Origin: Bacteroidales bacterium
GTDB taxonomy: Bacteria; Bacteroidota; Bacteroidia; Bacteroidales; F082
Length of the DNA: 64,000 nt
NCBI GenBank assembly: GCA_028704385.1
Contig: JAQVLA010000001.1
Span: 62,001 to 126,000, forward strand
Reading direction: 5' to 3'
Shown: positions 53,967 through 63,200 of the stretch, in pieces
Numbering within the stretch: the first letter of the stretch is position 1
Layout: the number at the start of each line of letters is the position of its first letter
Made by a program: the position numbers and the translations under genes
Notes under the pieces: model-generated
The model's input: the letters and a program-made list of their open reading frames with translations, nothing else
What the model was told of the DNA's origin: nothing
The model's database searches: none

Positions 53967-54470
53967 ATGATGAGAAAGTCAATTTTTAGTCTTTTTGCGC
54001 TTTTACTTTTTTTTAATCTAAGTTTGCTGGCGCAATCCGATATTCCTCAGGTTACAATTAAAACCCTTGAGGGAAAGCCGTTTAGCACTTCTGAGATCAC
54101 CAATGATGGCAAACCGGTAATTTTAAGTTTTTGGGCGTTGTGGTGCAAACCCTGCCAGAAAGAGCTGGATGCCTTTAACGAAAACTATGCCGACTGGCAG
54201 GAGGAAACAGGCGTAAAAATCTATGCCGTATCTATTGACGACAGCCGTTCGACTGCTCGTGTAATGCCGATGGTGAACGGAAAAGCCTGGGAGTTTGAGG
54301 TGCTGCTTGATCCAAATAGCGATCTAAAACGTGCGATGAACGTGAATATGATTCCGCATACTTTCCTGCTTGATGGTGAAGGCAAAATTGTTTCGCAGCA
54401 CACAGCCTATTTCGAAGGAGCTGAATTTGAACTCTACGAAAAGGTTAAGAAAATAGCCGGAATTGAATAA
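53967..54470 (+). CDS. TlpA-like thioredoxin-family protein (periplasmic)
   Basis: From MMRKSIFSLFALLLFFNLSLLAQ (53967) the protein has 167 residues and a signal peptide; an ATG 48 bases upstream is unlikely. The redox site is WCKPC in SFWALWCKPCQKELDAF, and the cis-Pro segment is NMIPHTFLLDGEG. This is a TlpA/ResA-like reductase or thiol carrier in the periplasm. It opens a three-gene unit with a beta-barrel-like protein and an Omp28-type thioredoxin-fold lipoprotein. The unit probably uses its thiol chemistry for cell-surface proteins. Confidence 0.93.
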   Translation: MMRKSIFSLFALLLFFNLSLLAQSDIPQVTIKTLEGKPFSTSEITNDGKPVILSFWALWCKPCQKELDAFNENYADWQEETGVKIYAVSIDDSRSTARVMPMVNGKAWEFEVLLDPNSDLKRAMNVNMIPHTFLLDGEGKIVSQHTAYFEGAEFELYEKVKKIAGIE

Positions 54471-54494
54471 GTTAGTATCCTGAAGCTAATAATC

Positions 54495-56159
54495 ATGCGT
54501 AAATTTTGGATTGTTTTTTTTCTGATTGCCTTTACCACGGCAGAGGCACAGGATTTTATCGATAAAGCCCAAATCAACGGCAGCTTTCAGATTGACGGGC
54601 AGTTTTACCGGCCAGACGATGCACTTGGCATCACTGATTCGATTATCGGAGGGCGCAAAATGGGCTTGAATGGTTATGGAAACATCACCTATACCCTCGG
54701 AAAATTTTCAGCCGGGATGCGTTATGAAGCTTTCCTAACGCCGCTTGCAGGATTTGATCCCTTGCAGGAAGGCAATGGATTTCCTTATTTATGGGCAAGT
54801 TATCAAAACGATTTTGTGGGGGTTACCGTTGGGAATTTTTATGAGCAATTTGGTAATGGCCTCATTTTACGTTCCTACGAAGAATGGACTTTGGGATACG
54901 ACAACTCCATCAACGGGATGCGCGTGATCCTTCGGCCTTCTGCCGGAATTACGATTAAAGGGGTTTATGGTACGCAACGTTATTTCTGGCAGAAATACGA
55001 AAACGGTAATCGTGGCATTGTGCGTGGCCTGGATGCAGAGGTTGACCTGAATCAAACCATCAAAGGATGGGAATCAGCAGCTGTACGTGTGCTTGTTGGT
55101 GCCAGCGGTGTGAGCAAATATCAGAAAGACAATGATCCGCTCTATAATTTGCCCGAGAATGTTGGAGCCTGGGCCGGACGACTCAACCTGAGTGCCGGAA
55201 AATTTAACTTCGCCACGGAATATGCCTATAAAATCAACGATCCATCGGCGATAAATAATTTTATCTATCACGAAGGACAGGCGGTTTTGTCATCGTTATC
55301 CTATTCTCAGCCCGGACTTGGTGTGGTTTTACAACTGAAAAGGGTGGATAATTTCAGCTTTAAATCCGATCGCCGGGTAAATGGTAATGCGGTTGATATC
55401 AATTTTATTCCACCGATTAACCGTACACATTCCTACAGTCTGGCAGCGCGCTATCCTTATGCTACTCAGCCCAATGGCGAAATGGGTTTGCAGTTTCAGT
55501 TGAACTATAAAATTCCTAAAGGAACCGCTTTGGGAGGTAAATACGGCACCGGGATTGCTGTGAATTTCAGTCAGGTGAATGATATCGTTCGCAATCCGAT
55601 AAATGATACAACTCTTGTAAATACTTCAGGTACATTGGGGTACACCTCAGATTTCTTTAAGGTATCGGACAGCGTTTTCTTCCGCGATTTTAATATCGAG
55701 ATTGAGAAAAAAATCAACAACAAATGGAAAGCCGTAATTCAATACATGAATTTGCATTACGACATTGCCACAATCGAAGGTCATGCCGGAGAACCAGCTG
55801 TGAAAGCACATATCGGAGTGATTGATTTAACACATAAATTCACTTCGCGCAAAAGTCTTCGTATGGAGCTTCAGGGTTTGTTTACAGAGCAGGACGAAGG
55901 CGATTGGGCGGCTGCCATGCTCGAATATGCCATTGCACCCCGCTGGTTTTTTAATGTTGCTGATCAATATAATTATGGCCATCCCGATGCAGATAAGAGA
56001 AATCATTATTACACCGTTTCAATGGGTTATCTGAAAGAATCCACACGCGTGGCACTGACTTACGGACGCCAGAGCGAAGGTGTGGTGTGTGTTGGTGGCG
56101 TTTGTCGGCAGGTTCCGGCATCCAGCGGACTTACTATTACTATTTCAACGAATTTTTAA
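54495..56159 (+). CDS. DUF6029-type outer-membrane protein
   Basis: The 554-residue protein has a signal peptide (about 1-19, TTAEAQ). The rest has the alternating aromatic/hydrophobic pattern of beta-strands, with NITYTLGKFSAGMRYEA, VGVTVGNFYEQFGNGLILRSYEE and ending SSGLTITISTNF with terminal Phe. This points to an outer-membrane barrel of the uncharacterised DUF6029 group. VCVGGVCRQVPASSG near the end holds two Cys, of interest because both neighbours are thiol-active. No function is known. Confidence 0.82.
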   Translation: MRKFWIVFFLIAFTTAEAQDFIDKAQINGSFQIDGQFYRPDDALGITDSIIGGRKMGLNGYGNITYTLGKFSAGMRYEAFLTPLAGFDPLQEGNGFPYLWASYQNDFVGVTVGNFYEQFGNGLILRSYEEWTLGYDNSINGMRVILRPSAGITIKGVYGTQRYFWQKYENGNRGIVRGLDAEVDLNQTIKGWESAAVRVLVGASGVSKYQKDNDPLYNLPENVGAWAGRLNLSAGKFNFATEYAYKINDPSAINNFIYHEGQAVLSSLSYSQPGLGVVLQLKRVDNFSFKSDRRVNGNAVDINFIPPINRTHSYSLAARYPYATQPNGEMGLQFQLNYKIPKGTALGGKYGTGIAVNFSQVNDIVRNPINDTTLVNTSGTLGYTSDFFKVSDSVFFRDFNIEIEKKINNKWKAVIQYMNLHYDIATIEGHAGEPAVKAHIGVIDLTHKFTSRKSLRMELQGLFTEQDEGDWAAAMLEYAIAPRWFFNVADQYNYGHPDADKRNHYYTVSMGYLKESTRVALTYGRQSEGVVCVGGVCRQVPASSGLTITISTNF

Positions 56160-56162
56160 GCC

Positions 56163-57035
56163 ATGATACTTAAATCAATGAAAATAAAGCACTTTAGCCT
56201 GATATTGTTTGTATTGATTGCAGGATTTTTTAACTCATGCGACAAAATTGAACCTCCCTACACTTCCCAGAATGGTGGAGGTGGCGGAGAGCCAGAAGAA
56301 TTGGTTCAGAAAGTGCTATTGGAAGATTATACTGGTCATAAATGTGTAAACTGCCCTGCTGCTGCAAAACTCGCTGGTGATTTGAAGGAAGTATATGGTG
56401 ATCAGCTGATCATTATGGCAGTGCATACAGGAGTTTTCGCCGAGCCCGAGAATCCACCTTTTGATCTTGATTTGCGCACAAGCTATGGAGACCAATGGCG
56501 TGAACAATACAATATTATCGGTTTTCCAAGCGGTTTGATTAATCGCCGGATTGAACAGGGATCCGCCATTTTGTCGAGTGGTAGATGGGGCGAAAAAGTA
56601 ATGGACATTATCGAAAATGTGCAGCCACAGGCATCAATTGATATACAAACCAATTTTGATGAACAAACCAGGAATCTGGCGTTAATTGTTAATTCTAAGT
56701 TTTTGGGCAGTACAAACGAAACGTATTTTTTGCAAGTTTTGCTCACCGAAGACAGTATTCAGGGAGCTCAACGCAATAACAATACTGCTGTTGGTGATGT
56801 TCCCACTATCGAAGATTATTACCATCGTCATGTTTTGCGGCAAGACATCAATGGACTTAATGGTGAGGCTGTTAATGGCACGGAAGCCATTGTTGCCAAT
56901 GAAGTTTATACCCACACTTACAGCCTTACGCTGAATGCAGCTTACAAAGCACAACACTGCTCAGTGATTGCCTTTTTGTATCGTATCTCCGATAATGAGA
57001 TTTTGCAGGTTGAGGAACAGCATATTGTGGAGTAA
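56163..57035 (+). CDS. Omp28-related lipoprotein with thioredoxin-like CxxC
   Basis: The 290-residue protein has a lipobox FNSC (near residue 22). After a Gly-rich linker (QNGGGGGEPEE) a thioredoxin-like domain opens with VLLEDYTGHKCVNCPAAAKLAGDL, carrying the CVNC pair. This is the pattern of Omp28, a surface lipoprotein first described in Porphyromonas. A second beta-rich half follows (about 165-285). It is probably the third gene of the TlpA/DUF6029 unit (3-base gap) and ends before a strong shared terminator. A second start at 56178 is possible. Confidence 0.88.
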   Translation: MILKSMKIKHFSLILFVLIAGFFNSCDKIEPPYTSQNGGGGGEPEELVQKVLLEDYTGHKCVNCPAAAKLAGDLKEVYGDQLIIMAVHTGVFAEPENPPFDLDLRTSYGDQWREQYNIIGFPSGLINRRIEQGSAILSSGRWGEKVMDIIENVQPQASIDIQTNFDEQTRNLALIVNSKFLGSTNETYFLQVLLTEDSIQGAQRNNNTAVGDVPTIEDYYHRHVLRQDINGLNGEAVNGTEAIVANEVYTHTYSLTLNAAYKAQHCSVIAFLYRISDNEILQVEEQHIVE

Positions 57036-57066
57036 AGCATTAGTTGAAATAGGGTTTTAAAAGTCT

Positions 57067-57107
57067 AAAAAGCCGAAATTATCGCAGAGATGATTTCGGC
57101 TTTTTAC
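57067..57107. terminator. Bidirectional terminator between Omp28-type and malic enzyme genes
   Basis: The stem AAAAAGCCGAAAT pairs with ATTTCGGCTTTTT, with four further bases (TATC/GATG) closing around the loop. A and T runs on the flanks serve both strands. Confidence 0.9.
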
Positions 57108-57140
57108 TAACCTTAAATGCAGAGCACTCAAATGCCCAAT

Positions 57141-59423
57141 TTATTTCCCATTCTTTTCCTGTTTACTTTGAGCGTCGAGCACGGCAATGGTGATCATATT
57201 CACGATTTCCGAAACGGAGCTTCCCATCTGCAGGATGTGAACCGGTTCTTTTAGTCCGTTGAGGATGGGTCCGATTACCTCAAATTTGCCCAGCTCCTGC
57301 ATCAGCTTGTAGCCAATATTTGCAGATTCCAGGTTGGGGAAGATGAGGGTATTGGCTGGGCCGTCAATCAGTTTTGAAAAGGAAAAAGATTCTTTCAACA
57401 GTTCGGGGTTGAGGGCGGTGTTAACTTGTATTTCGCCATCTACTATCATATCCGGATAATGTTCATGCAGGTATTTAACGGCTTTGCGTTGTTTTTCAGG
57501 TCCTTCGCCATCCGCGGAGCCGAAATTGGAATAAGACAGCAATGCCACACGCGGCGTAAACTTAAATTCTTTAACAGTTTCGCATGCCTGAAGGGTGATG
57601 TCAACCAATTCCTGAACGCTGGGGTTTTTGTTAACGGTGCAGTCGGCAAAGAAAACGGGCCCTTTTTTGGTGTTAACGATGTACATACCCGATACGATTC
57701 TTGCGCCGTTTTGCCTTCCAATCACCTGAAGTGCAGGCCTGATGGTGTCGGGATAGTTACGTGTTAGGCCCGAAACCATGGCATCAGCCATTCCGGCTTC
57801 AACCATCATCGGAGCGAAATAATTGCGGTGATGCATCAAACTTCTGGCAGCTGTAAAGGTCATTCCTTTGCGCTGACGTTTCAGAAACAAGGCCTCGGCA
57901 AATTGTTTACGCCTTCCGGCCTGATCGTTGGCACCCGGGTCAACGATTTCAACATTATGAAGTTCCAGGTCGTTTTCTTTAATGATGGCTTTTATCCTGG
58001 CCGAATTCCCCATTAAAATAGGTTCGGCAAGCCCCTCGTTGAGCACAATCTCGGCTGCCTTGAGCGTTTTATAGTTCTCGGCATCTGCGAGCACCACGCG
58101 TTTGGGATTGTGTTTTGCCCTGGTTTTTATCTGTCGGATCAAAGGATTGGAAACATTCAATCGTTTACGCAATTCTTCAGTATAGCTATCCCAGTTTTTG
58201 ATGGGCTTTTTGGCTACACCGGATTCCATTGCTGCCATTGCTACTGCCGGTGAAACGCGTTCGATCAGGCGCGGATCGGTAGGTTTTGGGATGATGTATT
58301 CCCTCCCAAACTTAAGGTTATTCACATTAAAGGCAATGTTAACTTCTTCGGGTACTGGTTCTTTGGCTAGTTGTGCCAGTGCTTTGGAGGCTGCCAGTTT
58401 CATCTCATCATTAATTTCGGTGGCTCTCACATCCAGTGCTCCGCGAAAGATATATGGAAAACCCAGCACATTGTTTATCTGATTGGGAAAATCGCTGCGT
58501 CCGGTAGCCATAATGATGTCTTCACGGGTTGACATGGCATCGTTGTAAGAAATTTCAGGCACCGGATTGGCTAAGGCAAAAACAATCGGGTGTTCGGCCA
58601 TATCAAGTAACATTTCCCGTTTGAGTACGCCACCAACCGAAAGCCCAAGAAACATATCAGCACCTTTGAGGGCTTCCTTCAGGCTCAACGGCTCACAATC
58701 AACAGCAAATTTTTTCTTGGTCTCGTTCAGATCGGTGCGGCCTTTGTGCAGGAGTCCTTTGCTGTCGAACATTAAGATGTTATTTGGATTGGCACCGAGC
58801 TTGATATAGAGACGGGTGCATGAAATAGCAGCTGCTCCGGCTCCATTGACAACAATTTTGAGGTCTTCAATTTTTTTGCCATTGATTTCAAGGGCATTTA
58901 ACAAGCCGGCAGAAGTGATGATGGCTGTGCCGTGCTGGTCGTCGTGCATCACGGGAATGGGAAGTAACTCTTTTAATTTGTCTTCGATTTTAAAGCATTC
59001 GGGAGCTTTGATATCTTCGAGATTGATGCCACCAAAGGTAGGAGCGATGGCTTTTACGATTTCTATAAATTTATCAGGATCATTTTCGTTTACCTCAATA
59101 TCAAATACATCAATATCGGCAAAAACCTTGAATAGCAATCCTTTACCTTCCATTACAGGTTTTCCGGATTCGGGCCCAATATCGCCAAGACCTAATACAG
59201 CTGTTCCGTTTGAAATAACAGCCACCAGATTTCCTTTTCCGGTATAGGTGTACACTTCTTCCGGATTTTTATTGATCGCCAGGCAGGGATCAGCTACTCC
59301 GGGTGTGTAGGCAAGGGATAAATCGCGTTGGGTACTATACGGTTTTGTTGGAATAACCTCCAGTTTGCCAGGTCGTCCGGAGGAGTGATAATGCAGTGCA
59401 TCTTTGTTAAAAAGCTTGTCCAT
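57141..59423 (-). CDS. maeB: NADP-dependent malic enzyme fused to phosphotransacetylase-like domain
   Basis: The 760-residue protein makes pyruvate and NADPH from malate. The malic enzyme half (about 1-425) has YTPGVADPC, HDDQHGTAII and the NAD(P) site VVNGAGAAAISCTRL. The C-terminal half (about 430-755) resembles phosphotransacetylase (VVLADAENYKTLKAAEIV, AMVSGLTRNYPDTIRPAL); in MaeB this half is regulatory and mediates acetyl-CoA inhibition. The fusion is the standard MaeB architecture. It is divergent from ruvA and sprA, a pairing that recurs in Bacteroidota. Confidence 0.95.
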   Translation of the reverse strand: MDKLFNKDALHYHSSGRPGKLEVIPTKPYSTQRDLSLAYTPGVADPCLAINKNPEEVYTYTGKGNLVAVISNGTAVLGLGDIGPESGKPVMEGKGLLFKVFADIDVFDIEVNENDPDKFIEIVKAIAPTFGGINLEDIKAPECFKIEDKLKELLPIPVMHDDQHGTAIITSAGLLNALEINGKKIEDLKIVVNGAGAAAISCTRLYIKLGANPNNILMFDSKGLLHKGRTDLNETKKKFAVDCEPLSLKEALKGADMFLGLSVGGVLKREMLLDMAEHPIVFALANPVPEISYNDAMSTREDIIMATGRSDFPNQINNVLGFPYIFRGALDVRATEINDEMKLAASKALAQLAKEPVPEEVNIAFNVNNLKFGREYIIPKPTDPRLIERVSPAVAMAAMESGVAKKPIKNWDSYTEELRKRLNVSNPLIRQIKTRAKHNPKRVVLADAENYKTLKAAEIVLNEGLAEPILMGNSARIKAIIKENDLELHNVEIVDPGANDQAGRRKQFAEALFLKRQRKGMTFTAARSLMHHRNYFAPMMVEAGMADAMVSGLTRNYPDTIRPALQVIGRQNGARIVSGMYIVNTKKGPVFFADCTVNKNPSVQELVDITLQACETVKEFKFTPRVALLSYSNFGSADGEGPEKQRKAVKYLHEHYPDMIVDGEIQVNTALNPELLKESFSFSKLIDGPANTLIFPNLESANIGYKLMQELGKFEVIGPILNGLKEPVHILQMGSSVSEIVNMITIAVLDAQSKQEKNGK

Positions 59424-59445
59424 AATTGGGTTTTTTTGAATTATT

Positions 59446-59478
59446 CAAAATTACGGATTTATTGCGCCCGATTGCAAA
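59446..59478 (-). promoter_or_regulatory. Promoter for the malic enzyme gene
   Basis: On the minus strand TTTG (59478-59475) and TAATTTTG (59453-59446) are spaced by 21 bases, both full matches. The ATG is 22 bases downstream. Confidence 0.75.
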
Positions 59479-59607
59479 ATAAAAAGTAATGATTGCAATT
59501 TTAAAGTATTCTAAATACGTGTGTTTTCAGATGACTGGCATGGAGCTATGCAAACACAAAAACAATTACTTAGAAGAAATTTGCCGGCTAACAAGAACGA
59601 ATATTTG

Positions 59608-59615
59608 TATTTTTG
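59608..59615 (+). promoter_or_regulatory. -7 element for ruvA/sprA
   Basis: TATTTTTG matches TAnnTTTG and lies 40 bases before the ruvA start at 59656. It falls inside a longer reading frame, which argues for the shorter ruvA start. A TTTG at 59580-59583 is three bases too far away. Confidence 0.5.
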
Positions 59616-59655
59616 CCCACCAGACTTAGGATGCAAAATTACAAAGTCAATTACT

Positions 59656-60237
59656 ATGTACGATTTTATTTCCGGAAAAGTTGTCGAGCGAAACCCTGCT
59701 TATGTTGTGCTTGAAAATGAAGGAATTGGCTATCTTATTCAGATTTCGTTGAATACCTTTACTGCCCTGGCCGACAGCAGCCATGCCAGACTGTATATTC
59801 ACATGGCCATACGCGAAGACGCTCATGTGCTGTTTGGTTTTTTCGATCAGGCCGAGCGAAGCCTTTTTCAGTTGTTGATAACGGTTTCGGGTGTTGGTGC
59901 TAACACGGCACGCCTGATACTTTCGTCTTTGTCAACCTCAGAAACCCTTGATGCCATTGCAAACGGCAAAGTGCATGTGTTGCAAAGCGTTAAAGGAATT
60001 GGTGGAAAAACAGCACAGCGCATTGTGGTCGATTTGAAAGATAAGGTAGCCAGGGCAGGAATAAGTTCCGAAAAAGTAGAACCGCTATACAATACCATCA
60101 AATCGGAAGCGTTATCAGGACTGTTGATCTTGGGTTTCAATAAAAATTCAGCCGATAAAGTGTTGGATAAGCTGTTGCAACAAAACACAGAATTTTCTGT
60201 GGAGAAACTGATTAAAGAAGCCCTGAAATTATTGTAG
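59656..60237 (+). CDS. ruvA: Holliday junction DNA helicase subunit RuvA
   Basis: From MYDFISGKVVERNPAYVVLE (59656) the protein has 193 residues, the usual RuvA length; the 45 extra residues of the longer frame are not family-like. The OB fold is followed by two helix-hairpin-helix motifs, ITVSGVGANTARLIL and LQSVKGIGGKTAQRIVVDLK, and a C-terminal domain that contacts RuvB. RuvA tetramers bind Holliday junctions and load RuvB for branch migration. It is 39 bases upstream of sprA and likely in the same message. Confidence 0.95.
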   Translation: MYDFISGKVVERNPAYVVLENEGIGYLIQISLNTFTALADSSHARLYIHMAIREDAHVLFGFFDQAERSLFQLLITVSGVGANTARLILSSLSTSETLDAIANGKVHVLQSVKGIGGKTAQRIVVDLKDKVARAGISSEKVEPLYNTIKSEALSGLLILGFNKNSADKVLDKLLQQNTEFSVEKLIKEALKLL

Positions 60238-60276
60238 GCAATTGGGATTGTTTTAGAATCAAAGAGTTAAGACGCA

Positions 60277-63200
60277 TTGAAGCAAACGATTAGAAAAATA
60301 TTTACCGGATTACTTTTTAGTTTATTTGTCGTTTCAGAGGCTGTATCGTTACCCCTGCAGTTGGATGACAGGCCTATGGATATGCTGATTTTTCCGCAAA
60401 CACCCGATACCACCCGGGTGATGCCCTATCCTGTGCCTGTTGATGATGGAGACCCCAATCACCAGCTCGACAACAGTTCGCCGCTTTATCTGAATGACCC
60501 GCCCAATATCAAACGCGAAATAGTTTACGACCCCCTCACCGGTCAGTATATATTTGTAAGCAAAGTGGGTGATTTTACCTATCGCACACCCACACCCATG
60601 TCGCAGAAAGATTACCTGGATTATCAGACCCGGCAAAGTAACCGGCAATATTTTAACGAAAGGGCAGCCAGTACCACCACTGAGACTTCAGGTTCCATCA
60701 TTCCTTCAATTTATATTGGAGGGGAAGCCTTCGACAGGATTTTTGGAGGAAATACCATTGATATTCGTCCACAGGGAACGGCAGAGGTTTCGTTTGGAAT
60801 TGTGAGCAACAAAAGAGATGATCCACAGCTGAATGTTCGCCAGCGTCGAACCACAAATTTTGACTTTGACCAGAAGATTCAGATGAACGTGATCGCCAAA
60901 ATTGGTGATAAAATTGAGTTCAAAACAAATTATAATACAGAGGCCACTTTTCAGTTCGAAAACCGGCTTCAGCTTAAATATGAGGGAAAAGAAGATGAGG
61001 TAATCAAACTGATCGAAGCCGGCAATGTGAGCCTGCCCCTTAATACAACCCTCATCAATGGCAGTCAGGCACTCTTTGGGATTAAAACCAAATTGCAATT
61101 TGGGCGTACTACGGTTACTGCAGTTTTTTCGCAGCAGGAAAGCGAATCAAAAAACATTACAGTGCAGGGAGGAGCTCAAACCAGCGAGTTTAAGATGAGC
61201 AGCCTTGATTACGAAGAAAACCGTCACTTCTTTATCAGCCAGTATTTTAGGGATAATTATGAAAAGGCACTCGAATCATTGCCTGTAGTAGCCTCCGATA
61301 TAAATATCACCAAAGTTGAAGTATGGGTAACCAATATTGGGCCGGCACTTGAAGACAACCGCAATATTGTTGCCTTTACCGATTTGGGAGAAGGCCGGCG
61401 GGAATGGCTTTTTAATGAACAGGTAAATCCATCATTTGGTCCGCCCCTGCCAACCAACCGGTCCAATAATCTGATGACACGCCTGGATACCAATGCGGTT
61501 CGAAATATCAATTCACTCACGGCTTACCTCTCTGGTGACCCATTGCGTATCGGACGAACGGGCTATTTTGTTTCAGGCCAGGATTTCGAAAAGATCGAGA
61601 ATGCACGAAAACTGAATCCATCAGAATATACTTTCAACAGCAAACTTGGATTCATTTCACTTAACACCACCCTCAATTCTGATCAAACACTGGCTGTGGC
61701 TTATCAATACAGCGTTATCGGATACGACAGCGTTTTTCAGGTTGGCGAATTTTCTGATCAGGGCATCAATGCACCAAAGGTACTCTCTGCCAAATTGCTT
61801 AAGAGTACTACCCTCAACACCAATATGCCGATGTGGAACCTGATGATGAAAAACGTGTATTCAATGCGTGCCTTTCAGATAAACCGCGAAGATTTTACAT
61901 TTAATATTCTTTACTCAGGTAACCAAAATGGCGTTGCAACAGGATATTTTACCGAGGGAAATGAGGATGTAAAAGGGATTCCGCTTATCCATCTGATGAA
62001 TCTGGACAACCTCAACCAGCAGAACAATCCTGTTAAGGGGGGTGATGGTGTTTTTGATTTTCTGGATAATGCGGCCACACAAGGAGGGACGATTAATGCT
62101 GCCAACGGGAGGATTTTCTTTACCGTACTCGAGCCTTTTGGAAGCTATATCAGAAAAAAGATTTTTCCTAATGACCCCGACCTGGCTGATCGTTATGCGT
62201 ATGATTCACTTTATACGGCAACTAAAGCCGCAGCAGAACAATATCCTGAGAAGAATAAGTTTATTCTGGAAGGATTTTATAAATCGCAATCCGGATCCGA
62301 GATCAACCTGAATGCCCTCAATGTACCTCAAGGTTCGGTTAAAGTTACTGCCGGCGGTGTGCCGCTCACCGAAAATGTGGATTATACAGTTGATTACACC
62401 CTGGGACGGGTTCGGATCATCAACGAAGGAGTGTTGAGTTCGGGAACACCCATCAATATAAACCTGGAAAGTAACTCACTCTTTAGCCTGCAGCAAAAAC
62501 GTATGATGGGTCTGCGCGTTGACCACGAAATTAATCGCGATTTCAGGATAGGAGGCACCTTGCTGAATCTGCACGAGCGACCACTCACTCAGAAAGTAAA
62601 TTATGGTGATGACCCCATTTCGAACACCATCTATGGCATCGATCTGAGCTATCGTACCGAATCGCGCTGGCTGACAAAAATGATTGATAAACTGCCGGGT
62701 ATCAGTACTAAACAGGTATCAAAAATCAATATTGATGCTGAGTTTGCACATTTTTTGCCCGGACATGCACGTGCAGTGGGAAAAACCGGAACATCCTATA
62801 TCGACGATTTCGAAGGAGCCAAATCTACCATTGACCTGCGTCAGGTGCACACCTGGTTCCTGGCCAGTACGCCACAAGGTCAGTTTGATATCTTTCCGGA
62901 AGCAGCTCCCAATACCGGATTGGATTACGGGAAAAACAGGGCAAAACTTGCCTGGTATATCATTGACCAGCTCTTCTACGATCGCTATGGCAGCCTCAGG
63001 CCTTCCAATGTGGACCGTAACGAACTTTCGAAAAACAGCGTAAGGCAGGTGCTCGAAAGGGAGGTGTTTCCGAATAAGGATATCCCTTCCGGTACGCCAA
63101 CCAACATCCCGGTATTCAACCTGGCTTATTATCCAGAAGAAAGAGGGCCTTATAATTATGATGCTGCGCCCGGAACTTACTCCCAAGGATTAAATGCAGA

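Noticed and set aside
59521-59655. A 45-codon extension of RuvA
   Set aside because: It contains the promoter box and is unlike the RuvA N-terminus, which begins at MYDFISG.
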